NCBI RefSeq assembly: GCF_041296385.1
Contig: NC_091015.1
Coordinates: forward strand, 92,674,004 to 92,738,003
Direction of reading: 5' to 3'
DNA: 64,000 bases
Origin: Aphelocoma coerulescens
Taxonomy: Eukaryota; Chordata; Aves; Passeriformes; Corvidae
Shown piece by piece: positions 1 to 19,742 of this stretch. The notes beneath the pieces are model-generated. The model was given only the letters and a program-made list of their open reading frames with translations. It was not told the origin of the DNA and ran no database searches. Position 1 is the stretch's first letter, and each line of letters opens with the position of its first letter. Made by a program: the position numbers and the translations under genes.

Positions 1-3000
1 TAGGGGATAGCAGGAAAAATGACTCCTGACTGAACAGATTTATTTAAGTGTGGTGCTTAGGAGAAAATTTATCTTAAGTGGTAAAACTAGTTTTTTTAAG
101 TGTGTATCTGACATCTAGATATACAGAGCTGGCTTCAAGCAAAGCAGTCATGTTGCCATGATAGAGGTTGTGCAGATGTCTTCAAACAGCTGCTTGAACA
201 GTGCTCTGTCCTTGACCCCAGTGCTCCCCAGTGCCTGGCTCAGCTGGTTGTCTTCCCTTGCACTGGAGGAATAGGAGATGGAAGCAGAGCAAGGACAGAA
301 ATGTCAGAACATTGGTTGACATCTGCAGAATCTGCTCTTTCCAAATTCAGGTAGAGAAAAAGTGGCAGCTTTCATATCCCATTGTTCTGTCACTAACAGT
401 TGTTGCAGCTGACATTTGCTTTGAGATATTGTTTTATCTTCCTCATCAGGACAGTAAATCTCGCAGACATTGCCAAATGCAGAGCTAACTCATAATTGTC
501 TTCCCCAGGGGCATCCTGGACAGGCTTAACTCCTGACAGTTCCTTCAGCAGAGTCTCTCTCTGCTTTACCCCGCACCCCTTTCCACAGTTGCTGCATAAC
601 TTTTGGCTTCTCAGACCTCTTGGAAGAAACCAAAACACATTTAGTTGTTCATACCTTTATGATATGATAAGCCCTTTGTTGCCTACAGGTCAAATCCCTG
701 AGGTGTGGATTTGTTTACCTGTCCAAACCCCTGGAAGTGAGTAACATGAGCAAATGGTAAACCTCCATGCCTTTGAACTGGACAATACAGATTAAGCGCA
801 GGAGTTTCACAACACACCAGATTTACGTGATGGATTGAAGTACAGACAGACCCACGCCTGCCTGAGTCCAGGACTCAGCACTGTTGCATACAGCCACATC
901 TCTATCATGGAGCCATGATAGGAAATAGCTGTGCTATCCTCAAAGGTTCAGATCATCCCAGGTGGGTGTTGAGAGCTGCTCCATGGATATGAGGCTTTGG
1001 TAAAATTACAGTGCTCACACTGCTATGCACTAATATCCCTTACACTGAAGAAAGGAAGTTACCAGGGATTCTTTTCCTCCTTCATCTATGAGGAACTTTC
1101 AGGAATTTTCCTTCTGTGGTACAGCTTAATTTCTCTCCCTTTCTTGCATTTTGTTCAATCTCTCTCACTCCTTAATCCCTGTTTCTGTATCACTTGTCCA
1201 TCCACATTTTCACCTTGCTGGGATCATCCTGGTGCAAAAGAAGTATCCTTTGATACTAGACCCTGGAAGACTTTATATTCTCAAGAAGCAACACAGGGCA
1301 CTCACTGTACAAGTCAGTGGCTCCTTTCACTCATGTGGGAGAGGTGCCACCCATTTGGATCAGTTCACCTCCGTGCTGATCTGGGGACTGTAGCAAGAAG
1401 CAGCATGCACTTGTGTCCTCGGCTTCTCCTCTCACAGCCATATTGCTCAGAGTACTTCAGAGAAGGCTGCACTGCCTTTATCCCATCAGGACTGTTTATG
1501 CCTCAGCTGGAAACATAGGAGAACACATGCACAAAGAGCAGCTGCTGTTTGAGTACCGCTGGTAGTGGGGTAGGAGGGGACTTCAGCAGGCAAGTTGGGT
1601 GGCTTCTATTCCCAGCACCAGAGGAGGTGAGTGCTGAGGGAAGCTGGACCTCCCGGTGACTCTCTGCATGTCTTTGAAGGTATCCATTGCCAATCTCTGT
1701 TTGAGTTTACTGTTGCTGGGCTGTCCCAGGAACTGCTGAACTGATTGGTCTCTTCTGTACTGCTCCATAATGGAAATCTGGGGATGAAGTGGGAGCCACA
1801 ACAGGCAGCCATTCTGCCCTATCCCTGCACAGTCTGCTACCCTCCCACTGCTTCCTGGCTACACAAGGGCATGTCAGGAATTGGATAGGGCTGGCAGAGA
1901 CCTGGCTGTAACAGGATGCCCCTGTCCTTTCCTTTCTTTCTGTAACAGGAGAGAAATGAGTTTATGGCATGTGGTGTGTCTGGGGGCTGCCAAGTGGCAC
2001 TGGCGAAAGGAATGGTGGCACCTCAAGAGGGTAGCTTGCCACCCACCACCACAAATCTGTTTGGTTCAATGAGTGGAAGCCTTGCTGATAAGCAATTTGG
2101 ACACAAAGCAAAGTCTTGAGCTGCAACATGGGTCATCCAGCAGACTGGAAACTATACTTTAGTAATCCTGACTTTAGGTCTCCTTAATCATTAGATGCAT
2201 CACTGTTCTTCCAGAGTTAGGCAGAGAACTGTAAGTCCTAACCCTGACTGCTCATTTTCCCTTCCACTCATTCCCTTCTTACCTCATGTTAGCGAAAGCA
2301 AGGGCAATAATGTCTGTATGGACCCAGGTCCTGTTTCCTGTGCTTCCAGTTTTTGGCATGGCTACTCATTTTGCCAAGCTCTGATACAAATTTTGTTGCT
2401 GTCCTTTAGCAGCTCAGGGGACTGTTTTCAGCTTGCTAGCAGAGACAGGATGGCTGACTATCATCCTTATGTTGGAATTATGCAGGGGAGAGTAGCAGGT
2501 AAGGACCAATGCTCAGGTTGGATTAGGTTGGATTTCACATCCCTGCTTCTAAATTTTCATCTTCTTAAGGTTTGAGGAAAATGGCATGGGGAAACTGCTA
2601 TTTTCCCATATGTAATCCTAATTAGATATGGTAAAGGAAAAGAAACTCTTTGCTAGAGGAGAGGAACCCTTTCTTACCAAGAACAATACCAGAGCTCCAG
2701 GTCTGCTGCAGGTCTCTAGCAAGGCTGGCTCACTTTAGGCTGGATACTGTTCAGCTCTTTTTTCCGGCTCTTCCCTTTGTTCTGGGGTCTCATGCGATAC
2801 TGGAAGAAATTTCCATGCTGTCCACAAAGCTGTTGCTTTGCAAATCTCCCTCACTAGCCTCAGCTTCATTGTCTTTGTGATTTAAAGATGTATTTACTTC
2901 AGAGATAAATATGGTCACCATTTCATTGACAAATAATTTTCTTGCAGTTAGGAGGCAAGGGCTACTACCTGGCAGGCTGAAGACAAGGGAAGAGCTTGTG

Positions 3001-5895
3001 TTGACACATATTGCTTAGATTAAAGGAGTAAATCTCACCCTTCTGTGTAGCTTGTCTGGTAAGCACCAGCACACCAGTCATATCTGGGCAGTCCCTAAAG
3101 CAGACAATTTCTTGCCTGTGTCATGGGTCTGAAAAGAAGCATTTAAGAACAGAAAATCAGCCAATACATGTCTTGAGACAGACTTTGCAGTCTCAGAGAA
3201 GAGGAATTTATTGGATTGTCTTCACATTCACACATTTTCTTTCCTTATAGTGCTGTCACTAGGCTACTGATTAGGGAATAGCTGAGAATAGTTGCTGAGA
3301 AAGGGGTTTATAGCCTTCTCAAACCTTCTCAATTTTCAGGTCTACAGCTTTGCCCCAAGATTTAGTTATATTAGTATGCAGAGAGGATAAATATACATGT
3401 TTACTGTAGGTGAGTAAATCAAACACTAGATAAATTCAGCATTACATTAGGGGCTGGTAAACTGTAGTAGCATGTAAACTGGGGTTTGTGTAAATGATTT
3501 CCTGCACACCCTTTCTGTGTCCCTGCTCCATGATGGAGCACAGCCTGGGTGTGAACTGTTACTGGTCACTCAGGTCCTGACTTCCACAGAAATCCTGACA
3601 CACACAGCAGAAGCCAACAGGACCAGGTCTCTGATGTGGACAATCAGGACACCAGATTCACTGAATTACCCTCTCTGTGTGCTTGACAAGACTCTGCTAT
3701 CTCATCTGTGGCACTGCTTAAACCCTCATAGGAGCTGGCCCATCTTCCTTTAATGAGCTGGAGCAGAGACTACAGCTCAGATCTGGAAGTAAGGATTATA
3801 CTCCCACACTAACTACCAGTGGTGTGTGGTCCTGTGTCCATTCTGCCTTATCTGCAGAGCAATTTCTTGGAGCAAGGTATGATCTGCTTTTTGCATTACC
3901 TTAAAGGGACTGTTTCACTACAGGAATTCTCACTGCCACATCTCAGTCCCTTGGATGCTCACACTGCTGCATTGCAGTAGCTGAAGCTTCCAGTGCTGGG
4001 AGCATGCCAAGGATTCAAACACCCATACCCACTATAACTCCTGCCTCAGGAATCCAGATTTGCCTGGGACTTAGTAACATGACCTGTTTTCCAGCAGCTC
4101 TAAAGTGCTCCCTCCAGAACTGAGTTTCATCTCCTCCCATACTTAGTTTCAGCCAGGGAATGAAATCACTGCAGCAGTCTCTGAACTTTGTTGTCCCTGT
4201 TAACTTCTGTACTTGTACTGAAAAGCATTAATATTCACTGCTCAGTTTTGGAACAGGTACATCCTCTGCTTTCTGCTCTTCCTAAACAATCAGGAGCTGG
4301 AGGTTACATACTTTCTATGTTAGCAAAAGAGAAGAAATTGCTGCAAACTTTCTTTGTCAAGGAAAAGAAGGCAAGGCTGTGATGATCTGTCCATCTCCTG
4401 GGCACTCGCATGATCCCTGCATGAAATAGCAAGAGAGAGAGCTTGACCCAGGTCCTGGGGAGTCAGAAATGGAGCTCCCATGGGATTTGTAGCAGTAGCT
4501 TTTCTTAGGAGCAAGTCAACGTAGCTGAAATGCAAGGCAGCATAGCAAGTGTTAAGAGGATGTACCATTGCAAACTTGTGCCGAAGTTACTTGGCTAAGG
4601 ATGTTTCCTAAGTGGATTTTCAGTCATTTCAGTCACTCCTTCTTCCCCACTTCTTGTCCCACATCACCTTCTGTCCCTCTGTGCTCACTCCCAGTCACTA
4701 GCACTTGCACTCACTTAACCTTAACTATTAGTGCTGCCCTTAAATCAAAGGCAGTGCTGGAATCTTGCCTTTCCCAGCCTTTGGCCTTCTTCCAATTGCA
4801 GCGGACGCGTTAATGAGAAGACTTCATATCTAACTGTCTAGTCAAGGCACTTGCAAAATGCCAGCCAGCACAGTAGCTGGATGTGGAAAACAGAAACCAG
4901 CTAACGTCAGCTCAGAGCAAGACTCAAATTCAAAGAGCAGCAGAGAGCAGGGAGAATCCATGACTACTTGGGGCGAGCACATCAAGACATGGTTCAAGGG
5001 TTCTTGGAGAAGTGTTATTTTCACTGGAAAACCCAGCTGAGTGTGGGGACCATCAGCTCCTGCCAGTGGGTTGTGGGTACACACACCTGGCAGCAGGCAG
5101 CTGGGGAGTCAGTGGTGCACACATAGGGGAATGGTCAGGAGATTGCAGAGGACTTCTCACTTGTGAGCTGGGTGATGAGAATGGTCAGTGAGTGATGAGT
5201 GCAAGCAGCTGGTAGAGAATTTCACCACGGGACAGTTCAGTTTAGAGAGTGGGAACTCAGCAATTTTAATGTTGGGCAGTTTTTTTATGATACTCTGAGA
5301 ACTAGGTGCCGTAAGGCACATAAATCAAATCTTGAAACTGAGACAGTGTGAGACCCTGATGCCCTGAGATCAGAGCAGCTGATGTGACACCAGATAGTTC
5401 CCTGTGTACATAGCCTCTGTTTGTGCCAGCAGGGAAACCACTCCCTCATGATCTGGAGAGAAAAAATAAATGACATTTTTTAGGAATCAGCTTGGTTACT
5501 TACGAGTTGTGGAGAAACAGACGATTTTCTTCACATGGTATAAAAAGGCATCATACTGCATCAGAAATCACAAAACCTTTAAATTCAAAACAGATTTTTA
5601 AATATTTGACTTCTATTAATTTTTCTTTTAAAACCAAATAATTTCAAATTAAATGTGAATTCAAGGAAATCTTTTCAAAGCTGTTCATTTAATATTCAAC
5701 TAATCAAAATATTTAAAGAGGGAAAGCAATGTTGCTTCAGTGGCATCTCTGTAAATTTTAATGAGTTAAATGTTTTTGTTATTGAACTTATACAAGATTG
5801 ACCCAAATATAAAAAAGAAATTATTTGTTTTCTCACAGAAATTAGGCTATGGGAAGAATGTACTCTTCCTGTAACTTTGGACTGTGTTCCAGGAG
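1..5895. other. intergenic, nothing recognised
   Basis: Unique-looking sequence with many short chance frames on both strands. I compared the frames with CMBL, the expected next gene beyond CCT5 by vertebrate synteny, and found no match. No convincing exon, RNA gene or repeat could be named. Confidence 0.6.
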
Positions 5896-5930
5896 AAGAG
5901 GTACATCTAAAAGTCTTAGATGTACCTCTT
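5896..5930. repeat. perfect 15-bp inverted repeat with 5-nt loop
   Basis: Left arm AAGAGGTACATCTAA (5896-5910), loop AAGTC, right arm TTAGATGTACCTCTT (5916-5930). The decamer AAGTCTTAGA at 5911-5920 recurs at 5934-5943. Confidence 0.9.
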
Positions 5931-6739
5931 TAGAAGTCTTAGACAGCTACATATTTTTGACAATTGCCTTGTGAGAATCAGAAACAATCTGCCAGCTCAC
6001 CAGTGTTAGCCAGTTACTCCTTCCTCTTTACATCAGCTAGTTTTATCTACAGCACAAAGTTTGAGGAGCTTGTCTCAACATAGTTAAACTTCCACATTAG
6101 ACCGAGGGTTTAACCTAATCCCATATCCTGTCTCTTAAAAATAGTTATAAGGACAGGGCAAGCATATAGTCACAATTCCTCAAAGACACTTCCCAGCTTT
6201 CAGCAGATTTTGACTTAGGAGGAGCCTGCAGATAGGTGGAGACTTTAAGTGTAGTGGTCTGTTGGAGTGAAAGCTCCTCTGGACTCAGGCCCAGAGGGAA
6301 GCCAAAGCACAGGGGTTGAATTAAAACCTTTGGACAAGCTGACATACATGAAGTCACACCAAAGTGAAATAGAAACATAGATTTTTAACTTTTAGTAGAA
6401 ATACATGCTAAGTGCTTTCAACATTGAAAAGCTGCAGCAGAGACCTCAAACAGTTCTTACTGCAGCAGTGTTACCTTTTCACAGAATTTCTTTACTTTAG
6501 ACAAAATACAGATAGAATTACACTGCTCACATTTTTTAGATAGAGTGTTCACATAAACAATAAGAGCTGATAGAAACTGTACACGCAAATCTGTGTAATA
6601 CCTTTGTAACATTTTTGTAAGATTTACGACTGTTAGAATTAGACCAGGATAGGTTAAGAAAAGAAAAACTGGAATTGTGTGTTAATCTTATTGGTCAGGT
6701 AACAAATATAATCCACACTTCTGTAAGAAAAAATATAGA
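5931..6739. other. intergenic, nothing recognised
   Basis: AT-rich unique sequence between the hairpin and the microsatellite. No gene or repeat is seen. Confidence 0.6.
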
Positions 6740-6840
6740 GTCTACAAAATAGAGTATATAGAGTATATAGAGTATATAGAGTATATAGAGTATATAGAGT
6801 ATATAGAGTATAGAGTATAATGTATAGAGCATATAGAGCA
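6740..6840. repeat. (GAGTATATA)n microsatellite
   Basis: About eight near-perfect copies of a 9-bp unit GAGTATATA, degrading toward the right end. It is followed at once by a short GAA run (6846-6860) and a CTG/TTG-rich run (6870-6890). On the minus strand it gives a repetitive Tyr-Thr-Leu open frame that is not a gene. Confidence 0.95.
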
Positions 6841-6890
6841 TATAGAAGAAGAAGAAGAAGCTGTTTTTGCCTGCTGTTGCTGCTGCTGCT

Positions 6891-7689
6891 TGCCTTTATC
6901 ATGTAACCCCTTTCGAACTCTGCCTTCAAGAAAGCTATGAGACTATGAAATAAAGAACACAGCAGAACAACAGCCTCCTCTGCTCTTTTACCCTGGTCCG
7001 AAAACGAAGGGTACCCCATCAAAAGCTCAACAACAGTCCTTTATAGATTTTTTCTCCCCCATGGATTTGAGAATTAAACTGCATATTGCAGTCCAGGGAA
7101 GGGAATATATATCTTCCTTGGCAGCACAACTGGTTCATACAGAGGAGGAAGCTCTTCATTGCTGCTCCCTCTTTAGCCACTGCACTGGAATACTTTGAAG
7201 ATGACACTGAAGCAGTCATTATCTTTTCTTCTTGTCAAAAACCACTGTATCCCATTACGGGCCCTACTTCAAACAGATAAAGAGTTGGAATACACACCAA
7301 GTGTTTGAAATCCTGGGTTACTCAGCTGCTTGACTTTTCTGAGAGGGAGAGAGAGCTTCTGCTAGTACCTCATCCCTCAGAGCTGATGCCTTTAGCAGTC
7401 CATGACAGCATTACTCATAATGACATCTATTTTCCTAATTCTAATATATTTCTTTACATCCTGACTAAAGTTCCAAGTGCCCACCATTCCCTGTGATCAA
7501 GTTATCAGATTGTGCCAATTTCCTTGAGATTCCCCAGCTTTCCTTTGCTCACTCTACTTTTGCTTGAACAGACCTTCTTGCTTGTACACTGCAGGAGAGC
7601 TGCCCATGTCAGAGTAAGGACTCCTTCAATGGCCTTCTGAAATTCTCTTTCCAGACTACTTCCAGCCACTGTTCTCCTCCAGAGATCCT
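6891..7689. other. intergenic, nothing recognised
   Basis: Only short chance frames on both strands. No splice-site-bounded homology to a known protein. Confidence 0.55.
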
Positions 7690-8260
7690 TGGCTTCAATG
7701 TACCCAAACAAAAAAAAGCAGGGCAGGTTCAGCCACAGTGACCAGGGTCAGTGAAAAGTCAAGATCACCAGGCAAGTCCAACTTGACAAGGCAAAACTGA
7801 GGACAAGCCAGAAAGCCAAACCAGCATCAGTATCAGCAAGGCACAGGCATAACTGAGACATAGTTCAGGCAAGCAGCAAGGGCATGGTCTGAGCTTAAAT
7901 GCAGCGCTGGAGCAGAGGAGGAAGAGCTTCTCCCCAGCTCTCTCTCACCCTCACCATTTTCCCATGCTCAGTGAGCACCTAGGCACCAGAGAGCTGGCAG
8001 AGACCTGTGTCTCTCAGTGCCTGTGCTGCAGTGAGCCAGGAGCCTCACCACAGCACCACTACTGGTCCCAAATAGCTTGGGGAGGAATCTCACAAGGAAC
8101 ACGGATTCTAGTGCATGTATACCAGGCAGGTATCACAGAGTCCACATCTCACAGAGAACAGACTACAGCTTTACTCCAGAGTCATTTGAGTTTAGCAAAG
8201 CATCTCTCTTGTGTCACAGAGAGGAGTTGCTTATAAAGCAAACACTGTCAGTCCAGTTAA
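7690..8260. repeat. possible old LTR-like repeat
   Basis: The lexicon is compositionally odd: many near-repeats of AGGCAAG/GACAAGCC, then CTTCTCCCCAGCTCTCTCTC. It reminds me of degenerate avian ERV LTRs, but I cannot fix its ends or family. The open frames inside are not convincing. Confidence 0.25.
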
Positions 8261-8408
8261 TTAGCTCTTTAACGTGGTGAGAAATGTTCCCTGGCAGAGA
8301 GTTCCTGGGAAACCCTCCAAGACATGAAATGGAGAGGTACTTCTGTGCAGGGAGGACAAACAAGGTGCAAACAAGGGTCTCCCAGACCCAAACCTAACAA
8401 CTGAGTCA

Positions 8409-8567
8409 TCACTCCTCAGATGATGATAATGAGAGTCCAGAGGGTGTAATAACCATGCCCATGGCCAATGTAACAGCAATTGTTAATACTGTAAGGGTCA
8501 GTCCTGCCATCCTGCCACAGAGGAGAGCAGCTACCATGATGCCCACTTTTCTGCGCAGACTTAGCAT
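8409..8567 (-). CDS. hypothetical micropeptide ORF with one transmembrane segment
   Basis: A 52-codon frame from the ATG at 8567-8565 to the TGA at 8411-8409. I do not recognise the product. It begins MLSLRRKVGIMVAALLC and has a hydrophobic stretch LTLTVLTIAVTLAMGMVI (23-40) and a short polar SLSSSEE tail, the shape of a small membrane micropeptide. The first ATG has a weak context; the ATGs at codons 11 and 20 have purine at -3 and G at +4. An open frame of this length can arise by chance and nothing shows transcription, so confidence is low. Confidence 0.12.
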   Translation of the reverse strand: MLSLRRKVGIMVAALLCGRMAGLTLTVLTIAVTLAMGMVITPSGLSLSSSEE

Positions 8568-8599
8568 AAAAACATACAGCCCAGGCAGGTTCTGGAGCC

Positions 8600-11223
8600 A
8601 CTGAGCTTAGATTAGGTACATCTAGGTATCCTAATATCCAACTGTCTTGATATTAGTGGGAGAGCTAACAGACCTGCGGATTAGCAAAACCTGCTTGATT
8701 TGCTCCACTTATGATCCTATCTGTAAACTTGTCAGATTGGATTACTGGGATGGGAACTGTTCACATCATAAGGCATCTTTCCCCATGCAGTATGCAGAAA
8801 TGATCAAAAAGTGACTTTTTTCCCTAAACAAAGGAAGAATTAAAGTGTCTGTAGAGAAACGAAAGTTGCTTCACAGCTCTGCTCAATCCTATTCCTGAAA
8901 AAAATCCACTCAGACTGTGGCACACCTGAAGTCAAAAGCTCAGCTCTGGATGCACGGCCCCCCACAGCTACTGCAGTCTGAGCACAACTGGGAGGGAGTG
9001 AGAGGAGACTGTGCACTGTGCATTGTGCTCCTGGCAGCCTTGCCTTGTGCCCCTGCAGCGAGGAGGAAAGGAGCCCAGGCTTGGCAACACAGCAGGAGAG
9101 ACCAACAGATGAGGCTGGGGAAAGGCAGCTGGTACCAGAGATAGAGGTAGCAGGACATTCAGGCGAGGCCAAGTTAAGGGTCCTATGAAGAAGTGACAAC
9201 TTGGATGTAAGAGCGCACATGGAACTAGTAATGAAATTATCTCAAGTAACTGAGCCCTTGAGGGGAAGTTGTAAAGATTCAGGTCTTGCTGATGACATCC
9301 GTGTGCCACCTCAGTGATGCCGGGAAAGACCCGCCGGCTGCCTCAGCTCGCTTTTAAAAAATCCCCACGCAGTCTGCCACGGCAGTGATGGGTGTAGGAT
9401 GCCCTCCGGTGGCGAACCCTGCATTTTCCCAGGAGTCATGGAGCAGTGTGTGAACTGTGGGCCCATGGACCTTATTTCCAAACACACCATCAAGCCAGGC
9501 TTTTATTTCCCAGTAGTTACAAATGCACCGTGATTAATTTGAACATCAGTCATTATTCAGATGTTTCCTGTTTTGTTTGAACAGAGCCAGACCAGCACAC
9601 AAATTACCAATATGGGTATTCCCACTGTTCTATCAAAGCACAAATGTAATTACTCCTGCTGTGAAAGTGTACCAGTTTGAGTGGCAGTAGCTTCATTAAT
9701 TTGGTTTAATACTTCCAGTTTCATGTTGCATGCTGTTATGAAAGCCATTTGTCCTCCAGTTGCCTCTATGCAGCACTGACTGACAGTGCTAATACCACAC
9801 ATTTGTCATGTTGCAGAAGTACAAACCCCTGAAAAATGAACCACTTCCATTTCTTACAATTTTATCAAAGTCCCATTGCCAAGCTTCAGACTTGCCATAC
9901 TAAGATCTAGTTGAACATTAACAAGTATTTATATACAGAGCACAAAATGTTTATTTCCTCAAGTCAGATCAGTTAAAGCCATAATTTCAACTTTTAAAGT
10001 AATTTGTCCTGTGTTCCTAGGGGCTTCTGTATTAGGCAGCAGTTTACAGTCAAAAACTGTAACTTCATGGAGCTTAGATGGCAAAGGGGGCTCGACCATG
10101 CCACGGGAAAGAAGGTGAATAGTAAAATTGGACTGTTTTCTCACTTCCTTTCTACCACATGCACAACTTCACCATGAGGTGAAAGGGGTACATTAGTATA
10201 ACTACAATGCTCCCTTTCAAGTTCTAGCTACAGCTGTTTTCCTTTTGTATTAGCAAGCAAAGTAAGAGGTGGCTCTACATGAGCCCAGGTATTTATGGAT
10301 TTTTAGACTCACACAACCCTGAACAGATTCAGAATGCCAGAGCTCAGCAGCAGTAAAACTGATAAACTGTTGTTGCATCTAAATGAAGCTGATTTGGGAA
10401 AAGGCAAAAGAGTAATGATGAAACACCTACTATTAATTTTTTATCAATGACAATAAAGCTTTGCACGATTCCTCCTCAAACAGTTCTAGAAATAAAACCA
10501 GTCCTGTAATTAGTTAACTTGTTTCTACCATTCTTCCTCTATCAACATTCACTGAAGGGTTTTGTTTGACTCAAGGGAGGTATAGTCACAGCAAAAACCC
10601 ATCAGAACATGACCTGCTAGCAAACAGTGGCCAGTAAAGAGCTTCCTCTGCCCTATGTAACACAAGTAATGCCAAGTTGGCATTGTTACTTGTATTTGTA
10701 ACACTTCCCTCACTTTTAAAATCTTTCAAAGAAATCATACATTAGTTCTGGTCTACCACTTGTTTCTTGCTGACAGCTTCACAGGCAAGGCACTTTACTA
10801 ATCAATCTTACTCTACCACTCTAAGATCATACTGGGGACTTTTTAAGTAGGTGCACTCACCTGTGGTATTATAAGACAAAGTTTTGGGAAGAAACCTCAT
10901 TTGGCTGAATGTATATGACCCTGGGAAAAAACTCTCCTTAATCCTCATAAATCAGGAACAGGGCAACAAGAAGAGAAAAAAATGGAAGCAACTGGAAGCA
11001 GGAAATACAGTTCCTTTAAATCTTCAGTTTGAAATGTTATAGTTAATATATTTAACATATGAGAATTACCGGAGGCTATTAAAATAATTAGTTAATATTT
11101 AATTCAATTTAGTTAAAATAATTGAAGTAATTTCTGCTAGTTTCACTGAAGAGTGACATACCACTTAAAATGAGAATCTATGGGCTTCCCCCATAAGGAA
11201 CAATGGAAAAGGATCCATTACAT
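8600..11223. other. intergenic between CCT5 end and upstream region
   Basis: 8.6-9.3 kb is moderately GC-rich with overlapping chance frames. 9.3-9.5 kb holds the CTCF-like motif. 9.5-11.2 kb is AT-rich unique DNA without a recognisable gene. Confidence 0.55.
9401..9413 (-). promoter_or_regulatory. candidate CTCF site downstream of CCT5
   Basis: GCCCTCCGGTGGC, read on the minus strand as GCCACCGGAGGGC, resembles the CTCF core. It sits in a short GC-richer stretch (9305-9480), about 2 kb beyond the CCT5 3' end. Confidence 0.4.
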
Positions 11224-11488
11224 TTTATTGCTGCATTATTTATGGTTTTTTCCCTATACATTCAAGAAGTGTTTTCTATGAATATTCCCACCTGTCTAAG
11301 AAAAGATACAACAATACTTCTGAAACAAGTCTTGAAATCACCAGTGCTAAATTGTTTTATTTCCAACAACTAGCCATTACAGTATGTGAAACAAAAAGTG
11401 TCCAGAATAAATAGCTGAAGATGAAGCATCAGAATACTACCGTCTTCGCTACTGCTGTGGCCCCTTAATGTTTCCTGCTTTTCAACCT
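11224..11488 (-). promoter_or_regulatory. CCT5: CCT5 3' UTR with candidate poly(A) signals
   Basis: Two AATAAA hexamers lie on the minus strand below the CCT5 stop, at 11361-11356 (about 130 nt after the stop) and 11229-11224 (about 260 nt). Either could define the transcript end; the sequence alone does not decide. Confidence 0.5.
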
Positions 11489-19313
<7,825 letters not shown>

Positions 19314-19354
19314 GGCTGCGACTCCTGCTCCGACCGCCGCTGCTCGCGCGCACC

Positions 19355-19363
19355 ACCCGGAAG
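19355..19363 (+). promoter_or_regulatory. ETS/GABP-type site
   Basis: ACCCGGAAG is an ETS-family core (CCGGAAG). It lies about 45 bp upstream of the CCT5 ATG, so it is probably in or next to the CCT5 5' UTR. Confidence 0.4.
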
Positions 19364-19397
19364 CCGCCGCGCCCGCCGCGACGCCGCGTACGGCCCC

Positions 19398-19408
19398 GCG
19401 CCTGCGCA
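19398..19408. promoter_or_regulatory. NRF1-like site
   Basis: GCGCCTGCGCA differs by one central base from the palindromic NRF1 consensus. NRF1 activates many nuclear genes for mitochondrial proteins and many bidirectional CpG promoters, which fits ATPSCKMT on the far side. Confidence 0.45.
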
Positions 19409-19462
19409 GCCGCCACAGCCGCGCTCTATTTCGCGGGCGGGGCCTTTGTGGCGCCCCCAGCG

Positions 19463-19480
19463 GAGCCTTCTGGAAGCGTC
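19463..19480. promoter_or_regulatory. heat-shock-element-like array
   Basis: Reads GAG-cc-TTC-tg-GAA-gc-GTC: four alternating 3-bp units in the HSF spacing. The two central units are perfect (TTCnnGAA) and each outer unit is off by one base. It lies 150-167 bp upstream of the CCT5 ATG. HSF1 control of CCT genes is established in mammals; occupancy here is inferred. Confidence 0.5.
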
Positions 19481-19559
19481 CGGCGCCGGGGGAGGAGCGC
19501 GGCGCCCGCGGCCGCATCCCCCCCTCACGGGGGCGGGGAGGGAAGGAGGGAGGATGTAC

Positions 19560-19742
19560 TGAACGGGATGGAGTAGGAGCTCCGAGCGCGGCGGCAGCGG
19601 GCTGCGCCGGGTGACGTGAGGGCGGAGGAGTGAAGACAGGCACACGGCGGGAAAAAAGTGTGCGCGGCGCTTCTCTCCGGAGCGTCTTCAGAAAGGTTTC
19701 GGTCCCCCACCCTTGCGTAGTGAAGTGGTACTGCCCTTCTGT
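19560..19742 (+). other. ATPSCKMT: possible non-coding first exon of ATPSCKMT
   Basis: The ATPSCKMT start codon is preceded, 5 nt upstream, by a strong acceptor (pyrimidine-rich tract then CCCCAG at 20184-20189). A consensus donor GTAAGT at 19743 would pair with it, giving a 447-bp intron that removes a long T tract. The region from about 19575 to the donor has no in-frame ATG, so the exon would be untranslated. The 5' edge is a guess. The alternative is an unspliced start nearer 20090, below a TATAAAG at 20057-20063. Confidence 0.4.

Noticed and set aside
6654..7022. 122-codon minus-strand frame with Tyr-Thr-Leu repeats
   Set aside because: It is a translation of the 9-bp microsatellite and neighbouring trinucleotide runs.
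1..11000. CMBL, expected next to CCT5 by synteny
   Set aside because: No frame on either strand shows CMBL sequence. If present, it lies outside the window to the left.
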